From contig NC_081414.1 in assembly GCF_030272615.1 (NCBI RefSeq), positions 239,541,233 through 239,605,232 on the forward strand: a stretch of DNA of 64,000 bases, read 5' to 3'. Positions 54,573-64,000 of the stretch are shown in pieces. Origin of the DNA: Cryptomeria japonica. Its lineage: Eukaryota; Streptophyta; Pinopsida; Cupressales; Cupressaceae. The notes beneath the pieces are model-generated. The model saw only the letters and a program-made list of their open reading frames with translations. It made no database searches and was not told where the DNA came from. The translations under genes and the position numbers were made by a program. Numbering within the stretch: position 1 is the first letter of the stretch; every line of letters starts with the position of its first letter.

Positions 54573-57559
54573 AAAGCCCTAATGTCTCACATAAATACTA
54601 ATGATTCTTAGATCATAGATAGTGGATGCTCACATCACGTGACAGGTGATAAACACAAGTTTGTTATGTTAGAAGACTATGATGGAGGCTATATAAGATT
54701 TGGTAATGATGTACCATGTTCGGTAAGAGGTAAAGGATCCATAACACTTCTTGACAATGCAAGATGCAATAATGTTTATTGGATTGAAGGTTTGAAATAC
54801 AATTTGTTGAGTGTAGCACAACTAAACAATACAGGATACCGAATAGAATTTCAGAAAGGAATTGTCAAAGTTCATGACAAGCATGGAAAGTTAGCTGCTA
54901 CCAGGACACAAACAAAAGGTAACACATTTCACCTTGACTCAACTCGGAATAAATGTTTATATGCAAAGATAGATGATACCTGGTTATGGAATAAAAGGTT
55001 TTGTCATGTAAATTTTGATAATCTGATCAAAATAAGCAAGAAGCACCGAGTAAGAGGTCTACCGAGTCTTGAGAAACCTAAGAATGCTATATGTCGAGGA
55101 TGCCAGATGGGTAAAATGACAAGATCAAGCTTTACAAGTAAGTCTTACACTTCTAAGGGAATTTTAGATCTTGTGCACACCGATCTTTGTGGTCCTATGA
55201 AAGTTCAAAGTTATTATGGTGATAAATATTTCATATTATTTGTGGATGATTACTCAAGGATGATGTCAGTAATGTTTTTAAAAGAAAAATCAGAAGCTTT
55301 TCAAATGTTTAAATGGTACAAGGCAAGAGTTGAAAATGAAACAGGAAGACAACTGAAATGTCTTAGATCAGATGGAGGAGGAGAGTTCACATCTGATGAG
55401 TTCAACTTATTCTGCAATGATCATGGTATTAAAAGACAAGTCTCTGCACCGAGAACTCCACAGCAAAAAGGAATAACTGAGAGAAGAAACAAATCTATTG
55501 TGGATTGTGCCAGAACCCTGATGATGAAAAGAAAGTGCCACAAACATTTTGGAGAGAAGCATTAAGCACAACAGTTTACACCCTGAACCGAGTACAACTG
55601 AAGAAAGGTACTTTGAAGACACCATATGAAATCTGGTATGACAAGAAACCTAATGTAAGTTATTTTAAAATCTTTGGAAGTAGATGCTATGTACACAAGG
55701 ATGATAGAAATGGCAAGTTTGATCAGAAAAGTGAAGAAGGAACATTTCTTGGTTATTCTTCTAGAAGTAAAGCATTTAAATGTCTGATCAAATCGTCTAA
55801 CAAAATAATAGAAAGTGTAAATGTGAAAATTGATGAATTTGCAGAAAGAAATGATGAAGGAAATTCCAAGGAACCAAAAGATTATGATGAATTTGTTTAT
55901 GTTCAACTGACAAGTCCTACCGAGAAAACTGCAGAAGGAAATGAAGAGAATATCCAGTTATTGAGTGATGAAGAAGATCATACAGAGCCTACTGAGCCTG
56001 TAATAGCCAAATATGTCAAAAGACATCATGCACCAAGTCAGATTATAGGAGATAAGGATGATCTAGTAATGACAAGGAACAAACTGAAACAGAACACATG
56101 TCTGATATCTGAATTTGAACCGAGAATAGTGAAAGAGGCATTTAACAGTGAAGATTGGATAAATGCTATGACAGAAGAGATTGATCAAATCAAGAAGAAT
56201 GACACATGGGCATTGGTCCCAAGACCGAAGGACAAAAATGTAATTGGTACAAAGTGGATTTTCAGAAACAAGTTGAATGAAAAAGGAGAGGTCATTCAAA
56301 ATAAAGCAAGACTAGTTTGCAAAGGTTATGCCCAAGAAGAAGGAATTGATTATGGTGAGACTTTTGCACCTGTAGCAAGACTTGAAGGAGTAAGAACATT
56401 GTTGGCATATGCTGCTTACAAGAATTTTAAGGTATATCAAATGGATGTCAAATCTGCATTTCTGAATGGTATATTAGAAGAAGAAGTTTTTATTGAACAA
56501 CCTGAAGGATTTGTTGAAGACAATAATAAAGATCAGGTATGTAAATTGAACAAAGCTTTATATGGTCTGAAACAAGCACCTAGAGCATGGTATGAAAGAC
56601 TGTACTCTTATTTAATCAAGATTGGTTTTATAAGAACAAGTGAAAACAACAATATTTACATGAAGAATGATGAAAATGGAATACTGATCTCAGCAATATT
56701 TGTTGATGATATTATATTTTGTGAAAATGACTCTTTATGTAAGAACTTTGGAAATGAAATGAGCAAAGAATTTGAGATGTCACTAATCGGTGAGATAAAG
56801 TATTTTATAGGTTTACAGATACTACAAATGAAAGATGAGAGCTTCATTACCCAATCCAAGTACATAAAGGAAATCTTGAAGAAATTTGGAATGGAGGATT
56901 CAAAACCATTGCAATATGTTGTTCACAGCAGGCCAGACATAGCACATGCAGTAGGTATACTTGCAAGATTTTCTGCAGATCCTAAGGAAACACACATGAC
57001 AGCAATCAAAAGAATTTTCATATACTTGAAAGGCACTAAGGATTATGGCTTAGTATATCAGAAAAGAAATGATTTTGATTTAAAAGTTTATACTGATGTT
57101 GATTGGGTAGGCAACATTGATGACAGAAAAAGAACAAGTGGAGGAGCTTTCTTTTTAGGAGAAAGACTAGTGAGTTGGCTTAGCAAGAAACAAGGATGTG
57201 TTTCACAGTCAACAGCAGAAGCTGAATACGTTGCTGCAGCATTGAATTGTACCAACATAGCATGGATCAAACAATTGTTGGAAGGCATAAATGAGCAAGT
57301 TATCGAGCCAGTAACTATATTCTGTGACAATACTAGTGCCATTAACATTTCAAAGAATCATGTTATGCACTCTAAGACAAAGCACATCTCTATCAAATAT
57401 CATTATCTTAGAGAAGAAGCTCAAGAGAAGAAAGTGGTGTTGGAGTATGTTAGCACAAAGGAACAAATAGCAGATATCTTCACCAAGCCACTGCCAAGGG
57501 ACACTTTTGAGTATCTCAGAAGTAAGTTAGGGGTCCTATCCCTATCTTCTACTCACTGA
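54573..57559 (+). pseudogene. F pol: protease, integrase, RT, RNase H
   Basis: Protease motif IIDSGCSHHVTG lies at about 54615, just after a TAG. In the integrase zinc region the first His of the HH..CC finger is replaced (LWNKRFCHV), and CRGCQMGK keeps both Cys. The catalytic triad is intact ([25 protein letters not shown]). A one-base frameshift near 55530 moves to the frame of 55505-57559. RT has [24 protein letters not shown] and the catalytic box FVDDIIF. An in-frame deletion of roughly 35-45 residues lies at about 56910 ([19 protein letters not shown]). RNase H follows: [33 protein letters not shown]. The final stop is at 57557. Confidence 0.93.
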
Positions 57560-57967
57560 TCGAGTTCGATGAAAGCATCAATTCAATGACTCTACAGAAT
57601 ATCTTTTAGGAGTTGATGTTGATTTACACACTTTAGGAGGTTTTCTAAAGGTGTACAGAAAACAATAAACAATGAACAGGAATTGAAAACAAAATGCTTT
57701 GACCGAAACTAAATTGACACATAACAGCAGGAAATCACTTAATACAAGAAGAAATTATGTTTTAGTTCTTTACTTTTTGGCATTGTTGTCAAAGGGGGAG
57801 AAGACTGAAGAGAAGGGGAGAAGACTGAAGAGAAGAGGAGAAGACTAATGTATGGGGGAGAATTCTGATGACAGAAGGAGAGCATTTCAACATTTCAGAA
57901 TCTCATAGCAATCCGAATCAATTAGGTCAAATCAATTGGTTTTGCCATCAATGCCAAAGGGGGAGAT
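57560..57967 (+). other. 3' noncoding region and polypurine tract of F
   Basis: GGGGGAGAA-type units recur at 57794-57860. The tract AAAGGGGGAGATT at 57956-57968 abuts the 3' LTR. The preceding GCCATCAATGCC is shared with the Copia fragment in element C (39305-39317). Confidence 0.8.
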
Positions 57968-59485
57968 TTTTGGCATTTGGCATTATAACAGACAAGGAGA
58001 GATTGTTGGCATTTCAATAAGGATATTGAGAAGGTTGTTGATGATTATGGATAAAACTGATCAAGGATGTTTTATTGTCTTAATATTATTATTTTGTCAT
58101 TGGTGTCAAGAAATTGATTTTCTAATTTAGTATGATGTTGCCATATCTTGAGAAGTATGATTTGATGAGTATAAAGAAGTCGGTAAAAGACACAGAAAGA
58201 ATATGATGAATAAGGAGAGAAATAAGTTATTCAATGGGCAACTATTACCGAGTTAGACAATGATGAGATCATGATGATTAGATTGTTTTGATATCCTACA
58301 TATGTTATTAATTGAAAGGTTAATACTATACTATGTTACCGAGCAAAGAACCTAGTCGGTAAACCCTAAGGTTATCGCTATCGGTTAATGAAGGCAAAAT
58401 GTCTACCGAGTGAATTTTAGTATTTATCGAGTTGCAACCGAGTAATAACAGAATGCATTGAATGAATAAAAGCATTATTTAATGAAGGAAGCTGATGAGC
58501 TGGATATGATTAAATGATTGGTATGCCATGAATGAAGTTTGTTAAAGAATCTATGGCAAAGGAAAATCGGCAGGAAGATCTACAGCTCAAATTGAACCGC
58601 AATACCCTAGCACAAGTTCCAAGAAATATATGCAAGTTCCAAGGCAGGGTAAAATGTTTTCAGATCGAAGGATACATTGAACCTGGTCAAAGTTTGAAGA
58701 TCTGATGGCTATGATTGATCATGGGAAATGTGATCAAGGAGATTAAGCGGTTGGCGAATTGTTTATAAATAGGGAACTGTTGATAAACAATGTATGCGGG
58801 CAAATGTATGCACAGGGATGCTACATAGTGATTACCGAGCATAGAAGCTTGAAGACCTGTTTTGAATAACAGAGTATAGAGCCCAGCAGATGGACAAGAT
58901 TAGTTCTATGTTTATATTGTATTGAGCAAATAAGAATCTGCTTTAGCATTTTAGATGTGAAGTTGCAGATAGATTTTTATTACTGTTATTTTGTGAAGTG
59001 ACAGAAAATCTCTTAACTGAGTGGACTTAACAGTTTTATTTGTAAAACCCTCTAGCAAGGTGACATTCTAATTAAGTGTTTGAAATCCTTTAACAAGGTC
59101 ACTTCTAACAAGGTGAAGATCCTAACAGATCTGAGGGAAATCCCTTAACTGGGTCACATCTAGCAATGTGTTTGTAATCTTTAACAGGATTTGCTTTTAA
59201 CCGAGCATACTCTAGAAGAGTATATTTCTTAGTGGGTCCAAAATCCCACAGTGGTTTTTCCCTATTTGGGTTTCCACGTTAAATCTGGTGTTATGAGTGT
59301 TATGATGTTTATATGCTTTTGAGTTTGCATGTTTAGCAATTTTGGTTATATTACTGAAGTATATGTTACCGAGGTTGAATCTGTTGTTTTTATGGAAAAT
59401 TAAGTTTGTATGATTCACCCCCCCCCCACTCCTCTCATCTTATTAGCTTGGTATATGTACTTATCTTTAAGTATCAGAACTATCA
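57968..59485 (+). repeat. 3' LTR of element F (1518 bp)
   Basis: It begins TTTTGGCATTTGGC (first TG changed to TT) and ends CAGAACTATCA before CCCTC. A TATA box TATAAATA lies at 58764-58771. Bases 58924-59401 are missing from the 5' LTR. They contain the CTAACAAGG / CCTAACAG phrases and TTTTTCCCTATTTGGGTTTC, a module also seen in other Copia LTRs here (near 40540 and 19200). Confidence 0.95.
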
Positions 59486-59490
59486 CCCTC

Positions 59491-60135
59491 AATGTCTACT
59501 TGGGGATAATGCAAAGCATTGATATCTTTTCTTGGTCTCTTCATGTTGACTCAAAAGACAACCTCTCTTCCCTTTCTTCTAAGGTAGTGTCCTTATTTAG
59601 AGAATGATGATTATTATATGCACATGCATACATGATATACATGAGTTATCATACAAAATACTGACCTTGAGGTAAGTGACACTACCTCATGTTTTGTGTT
59701 CATTATCCTTGGGTTTGTTCCTCGATTGGGGGATAAATCCTCATGATAAAATGCTCCCTTTCTTCTCTCTCTCTTGGGTGTATCCTACCTTAAAGAAATC
59801 ACTCCCGATAAGGCGTGTACGATCGCTTTAACATGGGGACATACACTCTGCTCATATTTTCCTTCTTGATACTTATAATTACTTAGTGAACTTTGTTTTG
59901 CTTTGTAATCTTTGGTATCCTTGTCTTCATGACTCACAGTGAAGGGAACTTTGTTATTTGCAGTCATGGTTCTCCCCTTCTCGATCTTCCCTGTTACTTT
60001 GCCAATTGAAGTCATAAGATCCTAAGTCCACTGGGAGCTTGGCACATCTTGCCTCCTTGATGTAGTAAAAATCTTTCAATCTTGTTTCCTTGTACTTTAC
60101 CGACAGTATTAGCGTAAGCTTATACTCCCGCTAAA
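59491..60135 (+). other. 3' noncoding part of element E after Copia F
   Basis: It resumes E right after the CCCTC duplication with AATGTCTACTTGGGGATAAT. It contains TATGCACATGCATACATG near 59617 and no coding domain. The expected polypurine tract is missing, consistent with a deletion reaching into the 3' LTR. Confidence 0.6.
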
Positions 60136-60239
60136 GTGAAAAGTGTTTGAAGGGTAATCAATAGTGAAACTTTCATCTCTCTTTGAGGGAAAGGGTAGTT
60201 TTCCTCTTGATCCATCATCCACTATTTTCCCACATTACA
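60136..60239 (+). repeat. truncated 3' LTR of element E (last 104 bp)
   Basis: It matches 47539-47642 over the same length with a few changes, and both end CCCACATTACA. It is followed by the duplication ATAGG. The first roughly 1.1 kb of this LTR is gone. Confidence 0.88.
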
Positions 60240-60244
60240 ATAGG

Positions 60245-61226
60245 CTACTCAGGGGGAGAGGCCCTCCTACTTAGAAAGTAAAATCGAGCGTCGCTAACAC
60301 TTTTCTCCTGCACCTATAACCACGAGAATTAGAGGGAGAGGATAGTGTGTGTTAGTAGTAGGACCACTCTATAGATGCACAAGCATGCAAGACATGAAAG
60401 ACATGAGGTTCATTCCTTTACTTAAATTGAAGTGTGCCTAATAAATCAAAAGACACAACATGTCCATTCCCTTAATTGAATTGAAGTATGCCTAATTATG
60501 CAATAAGATACAAAATAAAGAAAAAAATGAAACAAATGAAATGAGCAAATTTGTTTCAATGAAACCTCATTTTCTTTAGCGGTCCTACAAGCAAAATGTT
60601 AGTGTTTAAATGCTTAGGGGTCTTCTTATAGCTCGAAATGTTGCACAAACGTTAGCAAAACCATCCAACAACACACAAATTAGCTAAATGGAACTAAAAT
60701 AACATTCTGGAAAATCATGTAAATGATAATTAGCGATCTCGCTACTGTTTGGCGCAAACCTATTGTTTCAAGGCTCAAACCCGTTGTTTCAATGAGCAAA
60801 CCCGCTGGTTTAAGCGAACCCGTTGGTTGTCTAAAATGCATTCCTGTTGTTTATCTAAACTAGTGACACACAAGTTAGTTGATTAGTACCAAAATAACAT
60901 TTGAGAAAATCATATAAATGATAATTAGCGATCTCGCTATTGTGTGGCGCAAACCTGTTGTTTTAAGAGAACTCGTTGGTGCAAGATAGTGAACCCGATG
61001 GTTAAAGCAAACTCGCTAGTGCAAGATAGAGAACTCGCAGTTGCAAGATAGTGAACATGTTGTTTCACAGACAGAAGTCAATTATTATTTATAAAAAACC
61101 CAAAACTTAATGAAAATTTTACCTTCTGACGAAAACGATAATGGCGATCATGCTATCATATGAAAATAATAATAGTAAACCCGCGGTTTCAAGGTGCAAA
61201 CTCATTGTTTCATGAAATCACAGGAT
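60245..61226 (-). other. leader region of element D, piece next to the 5' LTR
   Basis: 60745-61210 contains short units of AACCCG[CT]TGGTT type, with TAATTAGCGATCTCGCTA near 60730 and 60920. No primer-binding site is evident next to the LTR end at 61227, and no coding content is seen. Confidence 0.55.
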
Positions 61227-62385
61227 TGAGAAAATAGATTTCTACCTAAATGGAAATCATCTTGTAGATATGTTTTTTGTCTGCAAGTGCTCAAAATCTA
61301 TCAAAAAATACACTCAAACAACAAAAAATGTTAGAATGACCTGTGAAGTGGGTCCCACCGGGCAATGCCAAAAAATATGTGATGAAAAATGTGTGTGCTA
61401 AACTAAGGGCTAAAAAGAAAGCTAATTAACCAAAAAAGCACAAGACATCATACACCTCAATATTAGAACAATAAAATGAAAATGGAATTCAAATGAAATA
61501 GCAAATGCAAACCAAAATCTCTCTTAGATTTGATAGTTCCTTGCTTTTTATGTATGATCGATGACATTTTCGGATGTTCGATATTGCTCCATGATATTAA
61601 TGCAATGATAAATGGGTTGATGGATGAAAATGATAATGGATAGGTTGAGTGATAATTCCAGTAGAGTAATGGTATGATGTATGAAAAGTGGATCAAAGAG
61701 AATTTGGTCCAAAATGAGGGGGATGAAATAGGAGAGATGAGGAAGGGAAGGGGAGGTGAAGAGGAGACAGTTGTCCTCCAAAAAGGACAAGTGCCTCATC
61801 TAGAAATAAAATGAATGACATGTTTCAATGAAGACACGTGTCTATTTTGGGCAAAGCCACCCAAAAATAGGAAAAGTGACATGTGTCCCTAAGGACAAAT
61901 GTCTATTTTGGGAAAGGCCATCCAAAATAAGATGTTTTCCCCAAAATAAGGAATTGGTTAGGATGTGAACACATGTGTGGGAGGTTAGAAGGGATAGGAT
62001 AATGTTAGTTGGAGGGTTGACTAGGCTAGGGAAGTGGGTTGGAAGGGTATGATTGGTTAGGGAGGATGACTAGGATAGGGTAGTGGTTAAATGGTAGAAT
62101 ATATATGCTCAAATAAGAATTTGAGCTTGATTAATTAATTTAATTAATTAGTCCATTTGCTTGGAGAGGGGACATTTAATTAGTTAAGGTAATTAATCAA
62201 ATGGGATGGCCACAAGGGAATTAGTTAACTAGGTTAATTAATTAGGAGGAAGTGGGTTGGGGGTTAATTAATTAAGAATTAATTAATTATAAGGAAGGGA
62301 TAGGTAAATTAATTAACTATATTAATTAATTAGAAGAATAGGATTAAAATTGATAAAATTAATTAGTCAAATTTAGGTGTCTACA
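61227..62385 (-). repeat. 5' LTR of element D (1159 bp)
   Basis: It is colinear with 29729-30868. It starts TGTAGACACCTAAATTTG at 62385 and ends CTCA at 61227 on the minus strand. Its outer end overlaps the possible first eight bases (TGTCTACA) of the neighbouring A-type LTR. Confidence 0.85.
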
Positions 62386-63293
62386 ACCCCTAATTAGGGT
62401 TGTCCAATTTCACGCTTACCTTAGCACCTGCCTTAGTGTGTATCATTGCATCTTGCACTTATAGGGCTTCGATAGGCATTTAATTAAATCTAAAGTCCTC
62501 TCTCACCAATTCACACATTATAAAATTGGGCCCTCAACCCTAGGTGCACCCCTTTTTATTTTATTTTAAATTAATCCTAATAATGTCCTAATTTCAATCT
62601 TTAAGGCACATTTTTTTATATTTACACATCTTGGATTGACCTACTATGATAGATTTGAATTTATAATCATGATATCTCGCATCCCTATAAATTCAAAAAA
62701 AATGTTGATAGGACTGCGATGGTCACCACCATGGTCCCAAACTTTTTTCCCTGAATTTTGGGAGCTTAATTTGATGGTATTATAATGTTAAAATCTCACT
62801 TTGTGTCAATTTTTATCAATTCTAAGTTGACCTTTTATCAAAATTAAAATTAGGGTTTCATATATAAAATATTTCTTTCCCTCATTTAAGGATTGGAATT
62901 AAGCAATTCAATAGGAGATCCTTGTGAAGTGAAAGAGTAGCTTTGTGCAAAATCTCAAATCAACAAATTCATCCATCAATGAAGTCTTCATCAACATTTT
63001 CATAAATCATGGAAGTTTTAGGAGATTTTGAAGAATGATAAGGGAATCACCGACTGTTGATTGGTTTGTACCTCTTCCTTAGGATTTGGTATGATTTCAT
63101 GTTATTTTCATATCTCTATTTGAGTTTCAGGTCTACATAATATTTATTTTCAAATTTTCATCATTACTTTAGACCCATATTGTATTTGTGATCTGAAGCA
63201 TTTACATTTACTTTCCAAATTTTCATTATTACTCCCCTCAAAACAGGGATGAAAGTTTCACAAAGGATTCCCTTCAATTCTTCACATATTACA
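62386..63293 (+). repeat. A-type Gypsy LTR, plus orientation
   Basis: It aligns with the LTR of A1 (2578-3701 reversed): the early TTAGGGTTGTCCAATTTCAC block, then GGGCCCTCAACCCTAGGTGC. A TATA-like CATATATAAAATA lies near 62861. The end ACATATTACA resembles the A/E end CACATTACA. No coding region follows, so it is a solo LTR or one end of a broken element. Its first bases are merged with the D terminus. Confidence 0.65.
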
Positions 63294-64000
63294 TTCAAAA
63301 GAGGGGTTGAATTCAATAGATCCAATCCCCAATGGTAAGAGATTGAATACTAAGTGAATTGCAGTAAATTTGGAAACTAATGGGAAAGTAAATTAACCAT
63401 GAAACGATTATATATTGACATAGAGATGTGGGATGAAGTTGTGCACCTGGAACTAGCAGTAGAATGTCGAGGTGAAGCTTCCCTGCAAATCTGAGCAAAA
63501 TTTGTTGGGACCATGCATAAGTTATGCACAGACCTCCGAAAAATCTGCACGTCGAAAAAGGGTTTTTCCATCTCTAAAAATGAAGCCTAAACCTACAATT
63601 ACAGCCGCACACCTACAACCTACACATAGAAAAGAGAGGAAAAGGTTGTTGGGATTGGGGATTTGCCTTTAGGTCATACCACATTTTGGAATTAACCAAG
63701 TAGTTGTAAAATGTTGTAATTAAATGAAAAGAAATGTCTGAAGTAAATTCCACCTCAAGAAGGGGATGTAATTGAAATGTTGATACCTTTGTAGATGAAT
63801 TTGCTTGAATGGGTATGCGAAATAGGATGTCTTGAATGTTGATAGAAATATCCTCTTCAATAGTTGAGTCCTTGTCTTGAATGCAACACCTAGCCTTGAA
63901 AGGAGACTTGAAATGCTCAATGCTTGAATGAATGCTTGATGACGATAATGGAGACCTCTCACTTGTTTACCTTACTTTCGCTTGCACTTGATTTCACTTA
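63294..64000 (-). repeat. A/E-type Gypsy LTR fragment, minus orientation, runs off the right edge
   Basis: Its reverse complement matches 46840-47520 of the E 5' LTR, for example the CAAGGCTAGGTGTTGCATTC block at about 63878-63897, and parts of the A1 LTR. It begins at AATGTA, close to where the two LTR pieces meet. No coding sequence lies within the window. Confidence 0.7.

Larger units (their letters stand above)
52346..59485 (+). mobile_element. element F: Ty1/Copia retrotransposon, nearly intact
   Basis: The LTRs at 52346-53403 and 57968-59485 are flanked by the target duplication CCCTC (52341-52345 and 59486-59490). A degenerate iMet primer site follows the 5' LTR and a polypurine tract precedes the 3' LTR. 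Gag, protease, integrase, RT and RNase H are all present in Copia order, with few stops and one frameshift. Apart from two large length differences the LTRs are very similar, so the insertion is recent compared with C and D. F sits in the 3' part of E, which itself lies in D. Confidence 0.96.
46415..60239 (+). mobile_element. element E: Gypsy-like element with gag-protease only, split by Copia F
   Basis: It is bounded by the target duplication ATAGG (46410-46414 and 60240-60244). The 5' LTR is complete (46415-47642); the 3' LTR survives as its last 104 bp (60136-60239). A leader, then gag, zinc knuckle, protease and a proline-rich tail follow on the plus strand. No RT, RNase H or integrase is present in the roughly 4.7 kb before F or the 0.65 kb after F. 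It resembles the known class of gag-only terminal-repeat retrotransposons. It lies inside the leader of element D. Confidence 0.88.
29729..62385 (-). mobile_element. element D: large LTR retrotransposon derivative split by nested insertions
   Basis: Related LTRs in the same orientation lie at 29729-30868 and 61227-62385. Both start TGTAGACAC on the minus strand and end CTCA. The polypurine tract and the proline-rich ORF show the element reads on the minus strand. Removing element C with one TGACT and element E with one ATAGG leaves about 10.6 kb: LTR, 2.9-kb leader with tandem repeats, one 866-codon ORF, 2.8 kb of low-complexity 3' DNA and LTR. No gag core, protease, RT or integrase is seen. 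No target duplication is found (TGGAT versus ACCCC), so the possibility that the LTRs belong to two elements is not excluded. Confidence 0.78.

Noticed and set aside
1-64000. tRNA or rRNA genes
   Set aside because: No cloverleaf with intact A and B boxes or rRNA-like core was noticed on reading; only primer-binding sites resemble tRNA ends. A dedicated scan was not possible.

Overview
This is a plant nuclear segment made almost entirely of transposable elements, with one convincing host gene. The plant assignment rests on Ty1/Copia and Ty3/Gypsy elements of plant type (iMet-type primer sites, a chromodomain integrase), a LINE with a plant-type RNase H, and a hAT DNA transposon. The very low gene density and LTRs of about 0.5-1.5 kb would fit a giant genome such as a gymnosperm's. 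That placement is inference; nothing here proves the species.

Layout. 1-3701: 5' part of a minus-strand Gypsy-like element (A1) with LTR, leader and broken protease. 4036-4275: Gypsy RNase H scrap. 4331-14073: two related Copia-type LTRs (H1, H2); H1 is split by an 8.0-kb minus-strand non-autonomous element (G, 4626-12652, TSD ATGTT). G carries a coiled-coil/zinc-knuckle ORF and a second 1112-codon ORF of unknown function. 14074-19640: LINE relic (endonuclease, RT, zinc finger, RNase H, poly(A)) holding a solo LTR at 18322-19384. 19641-21297: AT-rich DNA with a tandem duplication and microsatellites. 21298-24870: degenerate hAT transposon with matching TIRs and TSD. 25505-26497: intact single-exon gene for an E2-like protein of the UBE2Q type. 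26498-29728: tandem repeats, an orphan Copia LTR and an 86-bp palindrome.

29729-62385 reads as one minus-strand element (D) opened up by nested insertions. D has an LTR at each end, a polypurine tract and an 866-codon proline-rich ORF with a G-patch-like segment. Gypsy chromovirus C (36578-44759, TSD TGACT) and gag-protease-only Gypsy element E (46415-60239, TSD ATAGG) lie inside D. Copia element F (52346-59485, TSD CCCTC) lies inside E, and a truncated Copia 3' end lies inside C. 62386-64000 holds two Gypsy A-type LTR pieces in opposite orientation.

How they work together. F is the least damaged element and keeps most of a gag-pol frame. C has gag-pol but with changed catalytic residues. 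G, D and E lack reverse transcriptase and integrase and would have needed enzymes from partners. G's primer site and polypurine tract resemble Copia sites like those of F, so a Copia helper is the simplest inference. Nonsense codons in G, C and F are mostly ones that C-to-T change of CAG, CAA or CGA, or G-to-A change of TGG, can make, as expected for methylated plant repeats. The most distinctive content is the pair of unusual ORFs in G and D.
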